Assembly (NCBI GenBank): GCA_003563255.1 | Contig: PWSL01000024.1 | Span: forward strand, 1 to 10,932 | Direction: 5' to 3' | DNA: 10,932 nt | Source: Desulfonatronospira sp. | GTDB taxonomy: Bacteria; Desulfobacterota; Desulfovibrionia; Desulfovibrionales; Desulfonatronovibrionaceae | Part shown: in pieces, positions 1-7,144 of the stretch | How the letters are laid out: the number at the start of each line of letters is the position of its first letter | Numbering within the stretch: the stretch's first letter is position 1 | Program-made: the position numbers and the translations under genes | Notes under the pieces: model-generated | What the model saw: the letters and a program-made list of their open reading frames with translations, nothing else | Told to the model about the DNA's origin: nothing | Databases searched by the model: none

Positions 1-6
1 AACTCC

Positions 7-218
7 GGGGACTGGCTCTTTTGCCGCCAGTTTATTGAGAGTAGGTGCAAGATATCAACCGGCAAAAGTGCCTGTCCCCAATTGAGACAGTTTATATTAT
101 TGTAAAAGTTTCGCTGTAGTGTTAGCGCTTTCAAGGAAAGCAGGGGGCAGGCACCAACGCACTTTTTTTTGTAATGATCTTCACATCAGCTAAAAATAAG
201 TGCGGGGAGAGCCAGTCC
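7..218. repeat. REPIN-like pair of hairpins upstream of purF
   Basis: Two imperfect hairpins lie in tandem. In hairpin A, bases 7-26 (starting GGGGACTGGCTC) pair with 60-79 (ending GTGCCTGTCCCC), 18 of 20 positions. In hairpin B, 143-154 (GGGGGCAGGCAC) faces 208-218 (AGAGCCAGTCC), with a further imperfect GCACTT / AAGTGC pairing nearer its loop. The two outer arms are an exact 11-bp inverted repeat (9-19 with 208-218) and the two inner arms match 11 of 12 (68-79 with 143-154), so the whole block is symmetrical. Four copies of a GGGGACWGGCWC-type motif in alternating orientation resemble REP/REPIN elements mobilised by RAYT (Y1) transposases. No transposase is in the window; the assignment to that class is inference. 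Confidence 0.6.
102..123 (-). repeat. Dispersed 22-bp repeat, left copy
   Basis: The reverse complement of this stretch matches 10635-10656 at 20 of 22 positions (core TACAGCGAAACTT). It sits between the two hairpins of the REPIN-like block. A second, weaker similarity (74-91 reversed against 10744-10761, 14 of 18) lies in the same order, which suggests that both window ends carry decayed copies of one repeat family. Confidence 0.5.
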
Positions 219-297
219 ACATGCCACATCCAAAGCGCTGACAGATACCATGAAAACGTGTTGACAGATTGCTGATCTCCATTATGGCGAATGCATC

Positions 298-1683
298 ATG
301 AAAAAGGAATACTGCGGATTATTCGGAATCCATGATCACCCCGAGGCAGCCAGAATGGCCTATTTTGGACTGTACGCCCTGCAGCACCGGGGCCAGGAAA
401 GTGCTGGCATCGTCACCTGGGACGGCAGCAGGATCCGGGAACAAAAAGGTATGGGACTGGTTGGAGATGTTTTCAGCGAAAAGCACCTGGGGCACCAGCT
501 CAAGGGCAACATTTCCGTGGGGCATTTAAGGTACTCCACCACCGGGGCCTCTCTACTGCGCAATGCCCAGCCCTTTCTGGTCAGGTTCAAGGACATCTCC
601 ATGGCCATTTCCCACAACGGCAATCTGGTGAACACCACTGAAATCCGCCAGGAACTGGAGCAACAGGGTTCGATTTTCCAGACCACCATGGACAGCGAAA
701 TCATAGTCCACCTCATTTCCAAACATATGAACGGCAACTCCGTGGAAGATGCTCTTAAAATGGCCCTGGGGAAGGTAAAAGGTGCCTATACCCTGCTGAT
801 AATGGCCAATGACAAGCTTATAGCCGTTCGTGACCCCAACGGGTTCAGGCCCTTGTCCATCGGCCGTCTTGGGGATTCCTACGTTTTTGCATCCGAAACC
901 TGTGCCTTTGATCTCCTGGAAGCCGAATACCTGCGCTGCGTTCAGCCTGGGGAAATTGTGGTGGTGGAAAATGGCCGACTGAACAGCATGAGTTTTGCGG
1001 AAACCACGAAACCCTCTCCCTGTGTTTTTGAATTAATCTATTTTGCCCGTCCGGACTCCATAGTCTTTGATGACGAAGTCTATCATGCCCGCAAGCAAAT
1101 GGGCCGTGCATTGGCCAGGGAAGCTCCGGTGGAAGCTGACTATGTCATGCCTTTTCCCGACTCCGGAGTATATGCTGCAGTGGGTTATGCCCGGGAATCA
1201 GGGATCCCCTTTGAAATGGCCATGATCCGGAATCATTACGTGGGCCGGACTTTTATCCAGCCTTCCCAGGACATGCGTGATTTCGGGGTCCGGGTAAAGC
1301 TCAACCCTGCAAGGAGCATGATCAAAGACAAAAAAATTCTGATAGTGGAAGACTCCATTGTCCGGGGTACGACCATCCGCACCAGGGTCAACAAGTTGCG
1401 CGAACTTGGAGCCGGGGAAATACATATGCGGGTCAGCTGCCCGCCCATCAGACATCCCTGCTACTATGGCATTGATTTTTCTTCCAGGGGTGAACTAATA
1501 GCGGCCAACCACAGCTTGGATGACATAGCAAGTTTTATTGGACTGGATTCCCTGCACTACCTGAGCATTGAAGGTCTTCTGTCCTCTCTTAACCAGCATA
1601 GATCATTTTGCCTGGCCTGCTTCACAGGAAATTATCCGGTCGCCCCTTCACCCAATTGTGATAAACTTTGCCTGGAATGGTAA
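298..1683 (+). CDS. purF: Amidophosphoribosyltransferase (glutamine PRPP amidotransferase)
   Basis: This enzyme catalyses the first committed step of purine synthesis: glutamine-derived ammonia is added to PRPP to give phosphoribosylamine, in the cytoplasm. The N-terminal class II glutaminase domain (about residues 6-230) begins with the catalytic Cys6 in YCGLFGI, so a 5-residue propeptide (MKKEY) must be removed, as in the Bacillus-type enzyme. The C-terminal phosphoribosyltransferase domain has the PRPP-binding signature VEDSIVRGTT (350-359) and the loop NHYVGRTF. Cys242, Cys388, Cys438 and Cys441 sit where the Bacillus-type enzyme binds a 4Fe-4S cluster. The 461-residue length is normal. 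ATG 298 is the first in-frame start after a stop at 262, but it has no clear Shine-Dalgarno sequence. The gene is followed by a 349-base gap, so it is probably not co-transcribed tightly with kdsD. Confidence 0.97.
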   Translation: MKKEYCGLFGIHDHPEAARMAYFGLYALQHRGQESAGIVTWDGSRIREQKGMGLVGDVFSEKHLGHQLKGNISVGHLRYSTTGASLLRNAQPFLVRFKDISMAISHNGNLVNTTEIRQELEQQGSIFQTTMDSEIIVHLISKHMNGNSVEDALKMALGKVKGAYTLLIMANDKLIAVRDPNGFRPLSIGRLGDSYVFASETCAFDLLEAEYLRCVQPGEIVVVENGRLNSMSFAETTKPSPCVFELIYFARPDSIVFDDEVYHARKQMGRALAREAPVEADYVMPFPDSGVYAAVGYARESGIPFEMAMIRNHYVGRTFIQPSQDMRDFGVRVKLNPARSMIKDKKILIVEDSIVRGTTIRTRVNKLRELGAGEIHMRVSCPPIRHPCYYGIDFSSRGELIAANHSLDDIASFIGLDSLHYLSIEGLLSSLNQHRSFCLACFTGNYPVAPSPNCDKLCLEW

Positions 1684-1741
1684 AAACAAGGCAATGTAAT
1701 TGTGACTTACAGCAGAAAGCATACCCTCTTGAGAGCAAATC

Positions 1742-1996
1742 CTGAATCCGTGAAGTATATCCATTTAGACTTATGTCCTTCCAGGATCCGGGGTTTGACA
1801 AAATGGCCGCAAACTGTCTGAGCGACTTAGGCAGACTTAATCAAAATCCTTTAACCATCTGATTTAATTTATATAAACTTTGGAATGTCCTGCAGTATAT
1901 TAGATCAGGCAAGGCCGGGATTTTGATTTAGTCTGCCTTGGAGTGAGTCTTTGCGGCCTTTTTGACAAATTCCGGATCCTGTTTGCACGGATTCAG
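1742..1996. repeat. MITE-like long imperfect palindrome in the purF-kdsD gap
   Basis: Most of the 349-base gap (1684-2032) is one long inverted repeat. The ends, 1742-1752 (CTGAATCCGTG) and 1986-1996 (CACGGATTCAG), pair perfectly over 11 bp. Moving inward, 1782-1813 pairs with 1950-1981 (28 of 32), 1830-1849 with 1918-1937 (19 of 20), and 1859-1868 with 1899-1908 (9 of 10). The apical loop is about 30 bases. The left arm has an extra unpaired stretch at 1753-1781. There is no open reading frame of note inside. This looks like a non-autonomous miniature inverted-repeat element; a structured leader RNA of kdsD is the alternative. The flanks (AGCAAAT on the left, AGTAAAT on the right) are similar but not an exact target duplication. 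The rest of the gap shows no convincing terminator or promoter. Confidence 0.6.
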
Positions 1997-2032
1997 AGTA
2001 AATAATAAAAGGTATCAGTTTTATAAACAAAT

Positions 2033-3016
2033 ATGCCTAACAACAACGACTGGCTCAATAAGGCCCGACAGGTACTGGATATAGAGCTGGAAGCCATCAA
2101 AGCTGTCCGGGACGACCTTGACGATTCCTTTTCCACAGCCATGCAGGAAATGGCAGCTTGTGCGGGACGCATTGTCCTCACCGGGATAGGCAAGTCGGGT
2201 CTCATTGGACGTAAAATGGCAGCCACCTTCAGCAGCACCGGAAGTCCGGCCTTTTTTCTGCATCCAGTGGAAGGGGCCCACGGGGACATGGGCATGCTCA
2301 GAAGCGAAGACCTGATTCTGGCCGTCTCCAACAGCGGAGAAACCGAAGAAGTTAATTCCATCCTGCAGAGCATCAGATCCCTGGGAATTAGAATTATTGC
2401 CCTGACCGCTGATACGGGTTCCACCCTGGCCCGTCTCTCGGACGTAGTTGTCAGAGTCAGGGTCCCCCGGGAGGCATGCTCCCTGGGACTGGCACCCACC
2501 AGCAGCACTACCGCCGTTTTGGCAGTGGGCGATGCCATGGCCATAGCTCTGATGCAGAGCAAACATTTCGGCAAAAAGGAATTTCAGAAATACCATCCAG
2601 GGGGCTTTCTGGGACAAAGACTCAGGCAGGGCATCCACAGGCTGATGCACACCAGCGGCCTTCCCCTGGCCCGGGAAGATGAAAGCCTGGAAAACGCTTT
2701 GGAGGTAATGAACCGGTGCGGCTTCGGAGTGGTCTTTATTACTTCAGGAGGAAACAGTCTGGCTGGGGTAATAACCGACGGCGACGTCCGCCGCATGGTC
2801 TGCCGCAAGGAATGGCGATTGAGCGACCCGGCAGGCAAGCACATGGTCTCTTCACCGGTGCACGCAAATCCAGGCCAGTCAGCAGCCTCGGTCCTGGACG
2901 TCATGGAGGAAAAGGCCATAACCGTACTGCCCATCGTGGACCATGAAAATTACATCAAAGGCCTGGTGCATCTGCATGACCTTTTGGGCAAGGGCAAAGT
3001 CAAATTCTCCTCATGA
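2033..3016 (+). CDS. kdsD: D-arabinose-5-phosphate isomerase, SIS + two CBS domains
   Basis: The enzyme converts ribulose 5-phosphate to arabinose 5-phosphate, the precursor of Kdo for lipopolysaccharide (KdsD/KpsF/GutQ family). The SIS domain covers about residues 35-175 with the nucleotide-sugar type motif GIGKSGLIGRKMA and the SNSGETEEV phosphate loop. The four catalytic residues known from E. coli KdsD (Lys59, Glu111, Glu152, His193) are all present with a constant offset of five: Lys54, Glu106, Glu147 and His188. Two CBS repeats follow (about 205-260 and 270-325). The 327-residue length matches the family. The start at 2033 lacks a good ribosome-binding site. Its stop overlaps the next ATG by 4 bp (ATGA), so the two genes are translationally coupled. 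A kpsF or gutQ paralogue cannot be excluded, but the envelope context favours kdsD. Confidence 0.94.
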   Translation: MPNNNDWLNKARQVLDIELEAIKAVRDDLDDSFSTAMQEMAACAGRIVLTGIGKSGLIGRKMAATFSSTGSPAFFLHPVEGAHGDMGMLRSEDLILAVSNSGETEEVNSILQSIRSLGIRIIALTADTGSTLARLSDVVVRVRVPREACSLGLAPTSSTTAVLAVGDAMAIALMQSKHFGKKEFQKYHPGGFLGQRLRQGIHRLMHTSGLPLAREDESLENALEVMNRCGFGVVFITSGGNSLAGVITDGDVRRMVCRKEWRLSDPAGKHMVSSPVHANPGQSAASVLDVMEEKAITVLPIVDHENYIKGLVHLHDLLGKGKVKFSS

Positions 3017-3531
3017 CCACACAGGACTACATATGTCTCAGATGCAGCCGGGTCTACCCCACCTGCTGCCGCCTGAAACCCGGCCTGGAAGAATTATGCT
3101 TTCCTTTGTCCCGGCAGGAGCAAAAAAACATCCAGAACCATCTGCTGCACTCAGACTTTTTTGTTGAGCAGTCAAACACTGCAAAATTTATTTCCACCAT
3201 GGGCAGGCTGCTGCCGGACCATTACCAGAAAACCAGATCAATTTTTACACCTGATACTTGTCATTTGCGTCTGAAAACGTTATCAGATGGTAAATGTATA
3301 TTGCTTCAGGATGACGGCTGCCTCCTGCCACGGCATATGCGGCCCTTTTACTGCCGTCTTTTTCCTTTCTGGTTTTACCGGGGCAGGCTTGGGTATATGG
3401 CAAGCCGTGAATGCCTGGCCCAGCAGGAGACCCGTGAAGTAAAAAATCTGCTCAAGCTTTTCAGGGCGGAAGTATCAGCCCTGCAGGCAGATTATTATTC
3501 CATGCTCCGGAACCTGGGGCTGAATGACTGA
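3013..3531 (+). CDS. YkgJ-family cysteine-cluster protein (putative Zn/Fe-chelating domain)
   Basis: This 172-residue cytoplasmic protein carries ten cysteines (8, 11, 18, 19, 29, 83, 95, 103, 114, 134). The pattern CxxC-x6-CC at the N terminus and the later GKC..., DGC..., RPFYCRLFPF block are hallmarks of the YkgJ / UPF0153 family, predicted to bind zinc or iron, possibly as a cluster; the biochemical role is unknown. No membrane segment or signal peptide is visible. It starts inside the end of kdsD (ATGA overlap) without its own ribosome-binding site, so it depends on translation of kdsD. The PBP gene begins 37 bases downstream. Its position between two envelope genes is suggestive but does not define its job. 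Confidence 0.85.
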   Translation: MTTQDYICLRCSRVYPTCCRLKPGLEELCFPLSRQEQKNIQNHLLHSDFFVEQSNTAKFISTMGRLLPDHYQKTRSIFTPDTCHLRLKTLSDGKCILLQDDGCLLPRHMRPFYCRLFPFWFYRGRLGYMASRECLAQQETREVKNLLKLFRAEVSALQADYYSMLRNLGLND

Positions 3532-3568
3532 TCCTTCAACCTTACACCTGGGTTAATTATCATCAAAA

Positions 3569-5953
3569 ATGAAATACCTGAAAATATTCTCAATATTATT
3601 CTTTGTGCTGATCCTTGCAGCCACTGCTGCGGGTATTGGTCTCTACAAGTGGGTGGCTGATGACCTGCCCGATTACAGGACCATTTCCGACTATAACCCG
3701 CCACTGGTAACCAAAGTCCTCACCCGGGACGGAGATGTCCTGGGACAGTTTTACCGGGAAAAGCGCTACCTGGTCTCCCTGGATGAGATTGCCCCGGTGG
3801 CGGTCAAGGCCTTCCTGGCTTCAGAAGACGCCAGGTTTTACGAACATGAGGGAGTGTCCATGCTGGGCGTGGCCAGGGCCGCAATCCAGAACTTCAAGGC
3901 CGGAGAGATTGTACAGGGAGGCAGCACCATCACCCAGCAGGTCATCAAGTCCCTGCTCCTCACCCCGGAGCGCAGCTACACCCGCAAACTCAAGGAAGCC
4001 ATCCTGGCTTACAGGCTGGAAAACCACCTGACCAAGGATGAAATCCTGACCATCTACATGAACCAGATCTTCCTGGGCTCCAGAGCTTACGGCGTGGAAG
4101 CCGCCTCCAGGGAGTACTTCGGCAAGCACGCCCAGGAACTGAACCTGGCCGAGGCAGCTCTCCTGGCGGCCCTGCCCAAGGCCCCGTCCAGGCTCAATCC
4201 CTACCGCAATCCCCAGGGGGCAAGACACAGGCAGATGTATGTGCTTTCACGTATGCTTAACCTGGGCTGGATAGATGAAGAAGAATATCAGGAAGCGGTG
4301 TCCGAGCCTCTGGAACTGCAGCGCATGCCGGATCCTTCCTGGCAGGTGGGCCCGTACTACCTGGAAGAAGTCCGCCGACGCCTCATCGCCATGTTCGGCG
4401 AAGACAAGGTGTATGAGGGTGGGCTGGTGGTCCAGACCCCCACCAGCTTCAAGCACCTTGATGCCGCCCAGAATGCCCTGCGCCGGGGCCTGGAGGACTC
4501 TGCCAAAAGAAGAGGCTGGAGAGGCCCCCTGGATAATATTGAGCCGGAAATGCAGCAGGGCTTTCTGATGCAGCAGATCCTGGATCCTGAAGACCTGGCA
4601 AAGGGTCAGTGGACTAAAGTCCTGGTAACAGATGTTCAGATTTCTGGAGCTGATGTCCGCTTGGGTGATTTCCAGGGACGTATAGACGTATCCACCATGG
4701 AATGGGCCAGAACGCCCGATCCTTCAAGGGCCCCGGAAGAGGTACGGGCAATAAGGGATGCCACGCGAATTCTGGAACCAGGGGACATTGTCTGGGCCTC
4801 TTTACAGCAAAAGCCCCAGCCACAAGAAAAAAACGGAGAAGAGGACACCAGGACCGGCATATGGGAACTGGCCCTGGAACAGAAGCCCGAGATTCAGGGG
4901 GCTGTTTATTCCATGGACCCCAGGACAGGTGATGTGCTGGCCCTGGCCGGGGGGTATAATTTTCACCAGAGCCATTTCAACCGGGCCACCCAGGCCAGAA
5001 GACAGCCCGGATCTGCTTTCAAGCCCATTGTTTACTCTGCTGCTCTGGATAATGGCTACACCTCGGCCTCCATTGTTCTGGATGCCCCGTTTGTCTATGA
5101 TGATCACCAGACTCTTACCAGTTGGAGACCCAGCAATTTTGAAGGCGTTTTTCACGGCCCAACGCTGATAAGGGATGCCCTGGTCAAATCCAGAAATCTG
5201 GTCACCATCCGGGTGGCCCAGAACCTCGGGGTCAATGAACTGATTGACAGATCCAGAAGCCTGGGTATCCAGGAAGAATTTCCCAGTGATCTGACCATAA
5301 GCCTCGGTTCAGTCCCCATCACTCTGGAAGACATGTGTCAGGCCTTCAGCGCCTTTGCCAGGGATGGTTCTTATGTAGTCCCCAGGTTGATCATCTCTGT
5401 CTCGGACTCCTGGGGTCAACTTATTTATGAAAACAATACACAGCCGGTGGAGGCCATCAGCCACGAGAATGCTTATATCATCACCAACCTGCTGCAGGAA
5501 GTGGTCGCCGACGGCACCGGATGGAGGGCCAGGGTCCTGGGCAGGCCTGTAGCAGGCAAAACCGGGACCACCAACCAGCAGAAAGACGCCTGGTATCTGG
5601 GCTACTCCCCCTACCTGCTCACCGGGGTTTACGTGGGCTTTGACCATCCCGAGCCCATGGGCAGGTTTGAGACCGGCGCCAGAGCTGCCTCCCCCATCTG
5701 GGTCGATTATCGCAAGCAGGTGGAAGACGACTATCCGGTTCAGGACTTCCAGCGTCCTCCTGGAATCGTAACAGCCAGGATAGACGCAGAATCCGGACTG
5801 CTGGCTCCTTCTGGCATGGACAATACCATCTTCCTGCCTTTCAAGGCCGGCACAGAGCCCACAAGGAAAAGCGCCAGGGCTGCAACCAGCCGGGAAGACA
5901 GCTCCGGTCGCAGCGGATCTACAGAAGAAGACCTTTTGATGCAGATTTATTAA
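3569..5953 (+). CDS. mrcA: Penicillin-binding protein 1A, bifunctional transglycosylase/transpeptidase
   Basis: This class A PBP polymerises lipid II into glycan strands and crosslinks peptides at the outer face of the inner membrane. Residues 5-27 form a single N-terminal membrane anchor. The GT51 domain (about 55-230) shows the EDARFYEHEG motif with catalytic Glu86, QGGSTITQQ (116-124) and the TKDEILTIYMNQ motif with Glu158. A PBP1A-type intervening OB-like region covers roughly 315-430. The transpeptidase domain has all three active-site motifs: SAFK with nucleophile Ser482 and Lys485, SRN (541-543), and KTGT (664-667). The 794-residue length is usual for PBP1A. The last 30 residues or so are a Ser/Arg/Glu-rich, probably disordered tail. 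No clear ribosome-binding site precedes ATG 3569. The next gene starts one base after the stop codon. Confidence 0.95.
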   Translation: MKYLKIFSILFFVLILAATAAGIGLYKWVADDLPDYRTISDYNPPLVTKVLTRDGDVLGQFYREKRYLVSLDEIAPVAVKAFLASEDARFYEHEGVSMLGVARAAIQNFKAGEIVQGGSTITQQVIKSLLLTPERSYTRKLKEAILAYRLENHLTKDEILTIYMNQIFLGSRAYGVEAASREYFGKHAQELNLAEAALLAALPKAPSRLNPYRNPQGARHRQMYVLSRMLNLGWIDEEEYQEAVSEPLELQRMPDPSWQVGPYYLEEVRRRLIAMFGEDKVYEGGLVVQTPTSFKHLDAAQNALRRGLEDSAKRRGWRGPLDNIEPEMQQGFLMQQILDPEDLAKGQWTKVLVTDVQISGADVRLGDFQGRIDVSTMEWARTPDPSRAPEEVRAIRDATRILEPGDIVWASLQQKPQPQEKNGEEDTRTGIWELALEQKPEIQGAVYSMDPRTGDVLALAGGYNFHQSHFNRATQARRQPGSAFKPIVYSAALDNGYTSASIVLDAPFVYDDHQTLTSWRPSNFEGVFHGPTLIRDALVKSRNLVTIRVAQNLGVNELIDRSRSLGIQEEFPSDLTISLGSVPITLEDMCQAFSAFARDGSYVVPRLIISVSDSWGQLIYENNTQPVEAISHENAYIITNLLQEVVADGTGWRARVLGRPVAGKTGTTNQQKDAWYLGYSPYLLTGVYVGFDHPEPMGRFETGARAASPIWVDYRKQVEDDYPVQDFQRPPGIVTARIDAESGLLAPSGMDNTIFLPFKAGTEPTRKSARAATSREDSSGRSGSTEEDLLMQIY

Positions 5954-5954
5954 A

Positions 5955-6944
5955 GTGAACATCCCCTGTACTGGTCTTTTGGCCGTCCCTGCTGGAATTG
6001 TCAGGGAGGCAAGCAGCCTTTTCCTGGGACTGTTGAAGATAATGGTCCCCATCATAATCCTGGTCAAGATAATCAACGAACTGCAGCTTTTACCCTACCT
6101 GGCGGCTGTACTTGAGCCGTTGATGCATCTCATGGGGCTTCCCGGGAGCATGGGTCTGGTCTGGGCCACGGCCATTCTCAATAATGTCTACAGCGCCATG
6201 ATAGTCTTTGTCTCCCTGCCGGTCAGTTTTGAGCTCACCGTGGCCCAGGTGACCATATTATCTACCGCCGTTTTAATGGCCCACGCCCTGCCCATAGAAC
6301 TGCGCATAGCCCAGAAATGCGGTGCCAGAATAGTTTTTCAGGCCCTCTTCAGGATAGGATGCGCCATAATCCTGGGCATTATCCTGAATTTCATTTATGA
6401 GTGGGGCGGCTGGCTGCAGGGGGAAAATACCATAGTATGGCGTCCTGACCCGCAGCCCCAGGGGATCTGGGGCTGGGTCACGGCCCAGCTTCGCAACCTG
6501 GGTGCAATTTACTTGATCATAATCGGCCTGGTGACTGTCATTCGTTTCCTGGACTACATTCATTTCACCAGGCTTCTGATCTGGATGCTCAACCCTCTTT
6601 TCAGACTGCTTGGGATAGGTAAAGAAGCGGCCTCCATAACTATTGTTGGTCTGACCATGGGGCTGGCATACGGGGGGACCCTGATCATAAGGGAAGTACG
6701 CAACAGGGGAATCCCTCAAAAAGATGTATTTTTTTCCCTGACACTGATGGGGATAGCCCACAGCCTGATAGAAGATACCCTGCTCATGCTGCTTCTGGGT
6801 GCGGATCTCTCGGGAATTCTTCTGGCCAGGCTGCTGTTTTCACTTATGTGTGTCTTTTTGCTTTTCAAAATATGGGCTTACCTGCCCTCAAAATATGTAC
6901 ACCGCTACCTGCATCCAGCTGATGCCAAGGAGGTAAAAACATGA
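5955..6944 (+). CDS. Nucleoside-recognition (Gate) domain integral membrane protein
   Basis: This is a hydrophobic 329-residue inner-membrane protein with roughly eight to ten membrane segments. It contains two related halves: residues 51-117 (EPLMHLMGL...ILNNVYSAMIVF...AHALPIE) and 209-276 (NPLFRLLGI...GLTMGLAYGGTLII...AHSLIED) align over the same pattern, as in proteins with paired Gate / nucleoside-recognition domains (related to spore maturation proteins SpmA/SpmB and concentrative nucleoside transporters). Transport is likely, but the substrate is unknown. The GTG start at 5955 is one base after the PBP stop and has no visible Shine-Dalgarno; a start slightly downstream is possible because the first membrane helix begins only near residue 20. 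The stop overlaps the next ATG by 4 bp. Confidence 0.8.
   Translation: MNIPCTGLLAVPAGIVREASSLFLGLLKIMVPIIILVKIINELQLLPYLAAVLEPLMHLMGLPGSMGLVWATAILNNVYSAMIVFVSLPVSFELTVAQVTILSTAVLMAHALPIELRIAQKCGARIVFQALFRIGCAIILGIILNFIYEWGGWLQGENTIVWRPDPQPQGIWGWVTAQLRNLGAIYLIIIGLVTVIRFLDYIHFTRLLIWMLNPLFRLLGIGKEAASITIVGLTMGLAYGGTLIIREVRNRGIPQKDVFFSLTLMGIAHSLIEDTLLMLLLGADLSGILLARLLFSLMCVFLLFKIWAYLPSKYVHRYLHPADAKEVKT
6927..6934 (+). promoter_or_regulatory. Strong Shine-Dalgarno for the Trm112-like gene
   Basis: AAGGAGGT lies 6 bases before ATG 6941, inside the last codons of the Gate-domain gene. It is the best ribosome-binding site in the window and fixes the start of the small downstream gene, which should be translated independently as well as by coupling. 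Confidence 0.8.
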
Positions 6945-7141
6945 GTCTGAACAAAGAACTGCTGCAGATCCTGGCCTGCCCCAAATGCAGGTCCGATCTG
7001 AGCCTGGTGGGTGAGGAGGAAGGTCTTCAATGTGTTCAGTGCGCCCTGGTATATCCCATCAGGGAAGAGATCCCGGTCATGCTCATTCATGAGGCCATAC
7101 CCAGTGGGGAGTGGGAAAAAGGCATCAGGACAAAGGACTGA
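6941..7141 (+). CDS. Trm112-like zinc-ribbon protein (YcaR/UPF0434 type)
   Basis: This 66-residue protein contains one zinc ribbon: CPKC (Cys13, Cys16) and CVQC (Cys31, Cys34), followed by the family's YPIREEIPVML segment. In the Trm112 family, eukaryotic and archaeal members activate methyltransferases; bacterial YcaR-like members have no settled role. The length is typical of bacterial members. It overlaps the preceding stop by 4 bp and ends three bases before the tatD start, so it belongs to the same transcript. The C-terminal dozen residues (EWEKGIRTKD) are charged and may be disordered. Confidence 0.9.
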   Translation: MSLNKELLQILACPKCRSDLSLVGEEEGLQCVQCALVYPIREEIPVMLIHEAIPSGEWEKGIRTKD

Positions 7142-7144
7142 AAA

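Noticed and set aside
261..289. TTGACA at 261-266 as a purF promoter
   Set aside because: The only nearby -10 candidates (TATGGC at 16-base spacing, CATTAT closer) are poor, and a start there would leave almost no leader before ATG 298.
284..301. Five-codon minigene (ATG 284) whose TGA overlaps the purF ATG
   Set aside because: The ATGA overlap is neat, but there is no ribosome-binding site and so short a frame is expected by chance.
1962..1987. TTGACA at 1962-1967 as a kdsD promoter
   Set aside because: It is part of the palindrome arm (also seen at 1795-1800) and the expected -10 position reads GCACGG-like, not TATAAT-like.
2021..2650. Minus-strand open frames opposite kdsD
   Set aside because: kdsD carries all four catalytic residues in the plus frame; the antisense products are low-complexity shadows.
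5309..6076. Minus-strand open frame (255 codons) opposite the PBP 3' end and the Gate gene start
   Set aside because: It overlaps the transpeptidase KTGT region of a clear gene; the product shows no domain. Frame-shadow of a codon-biased gene.
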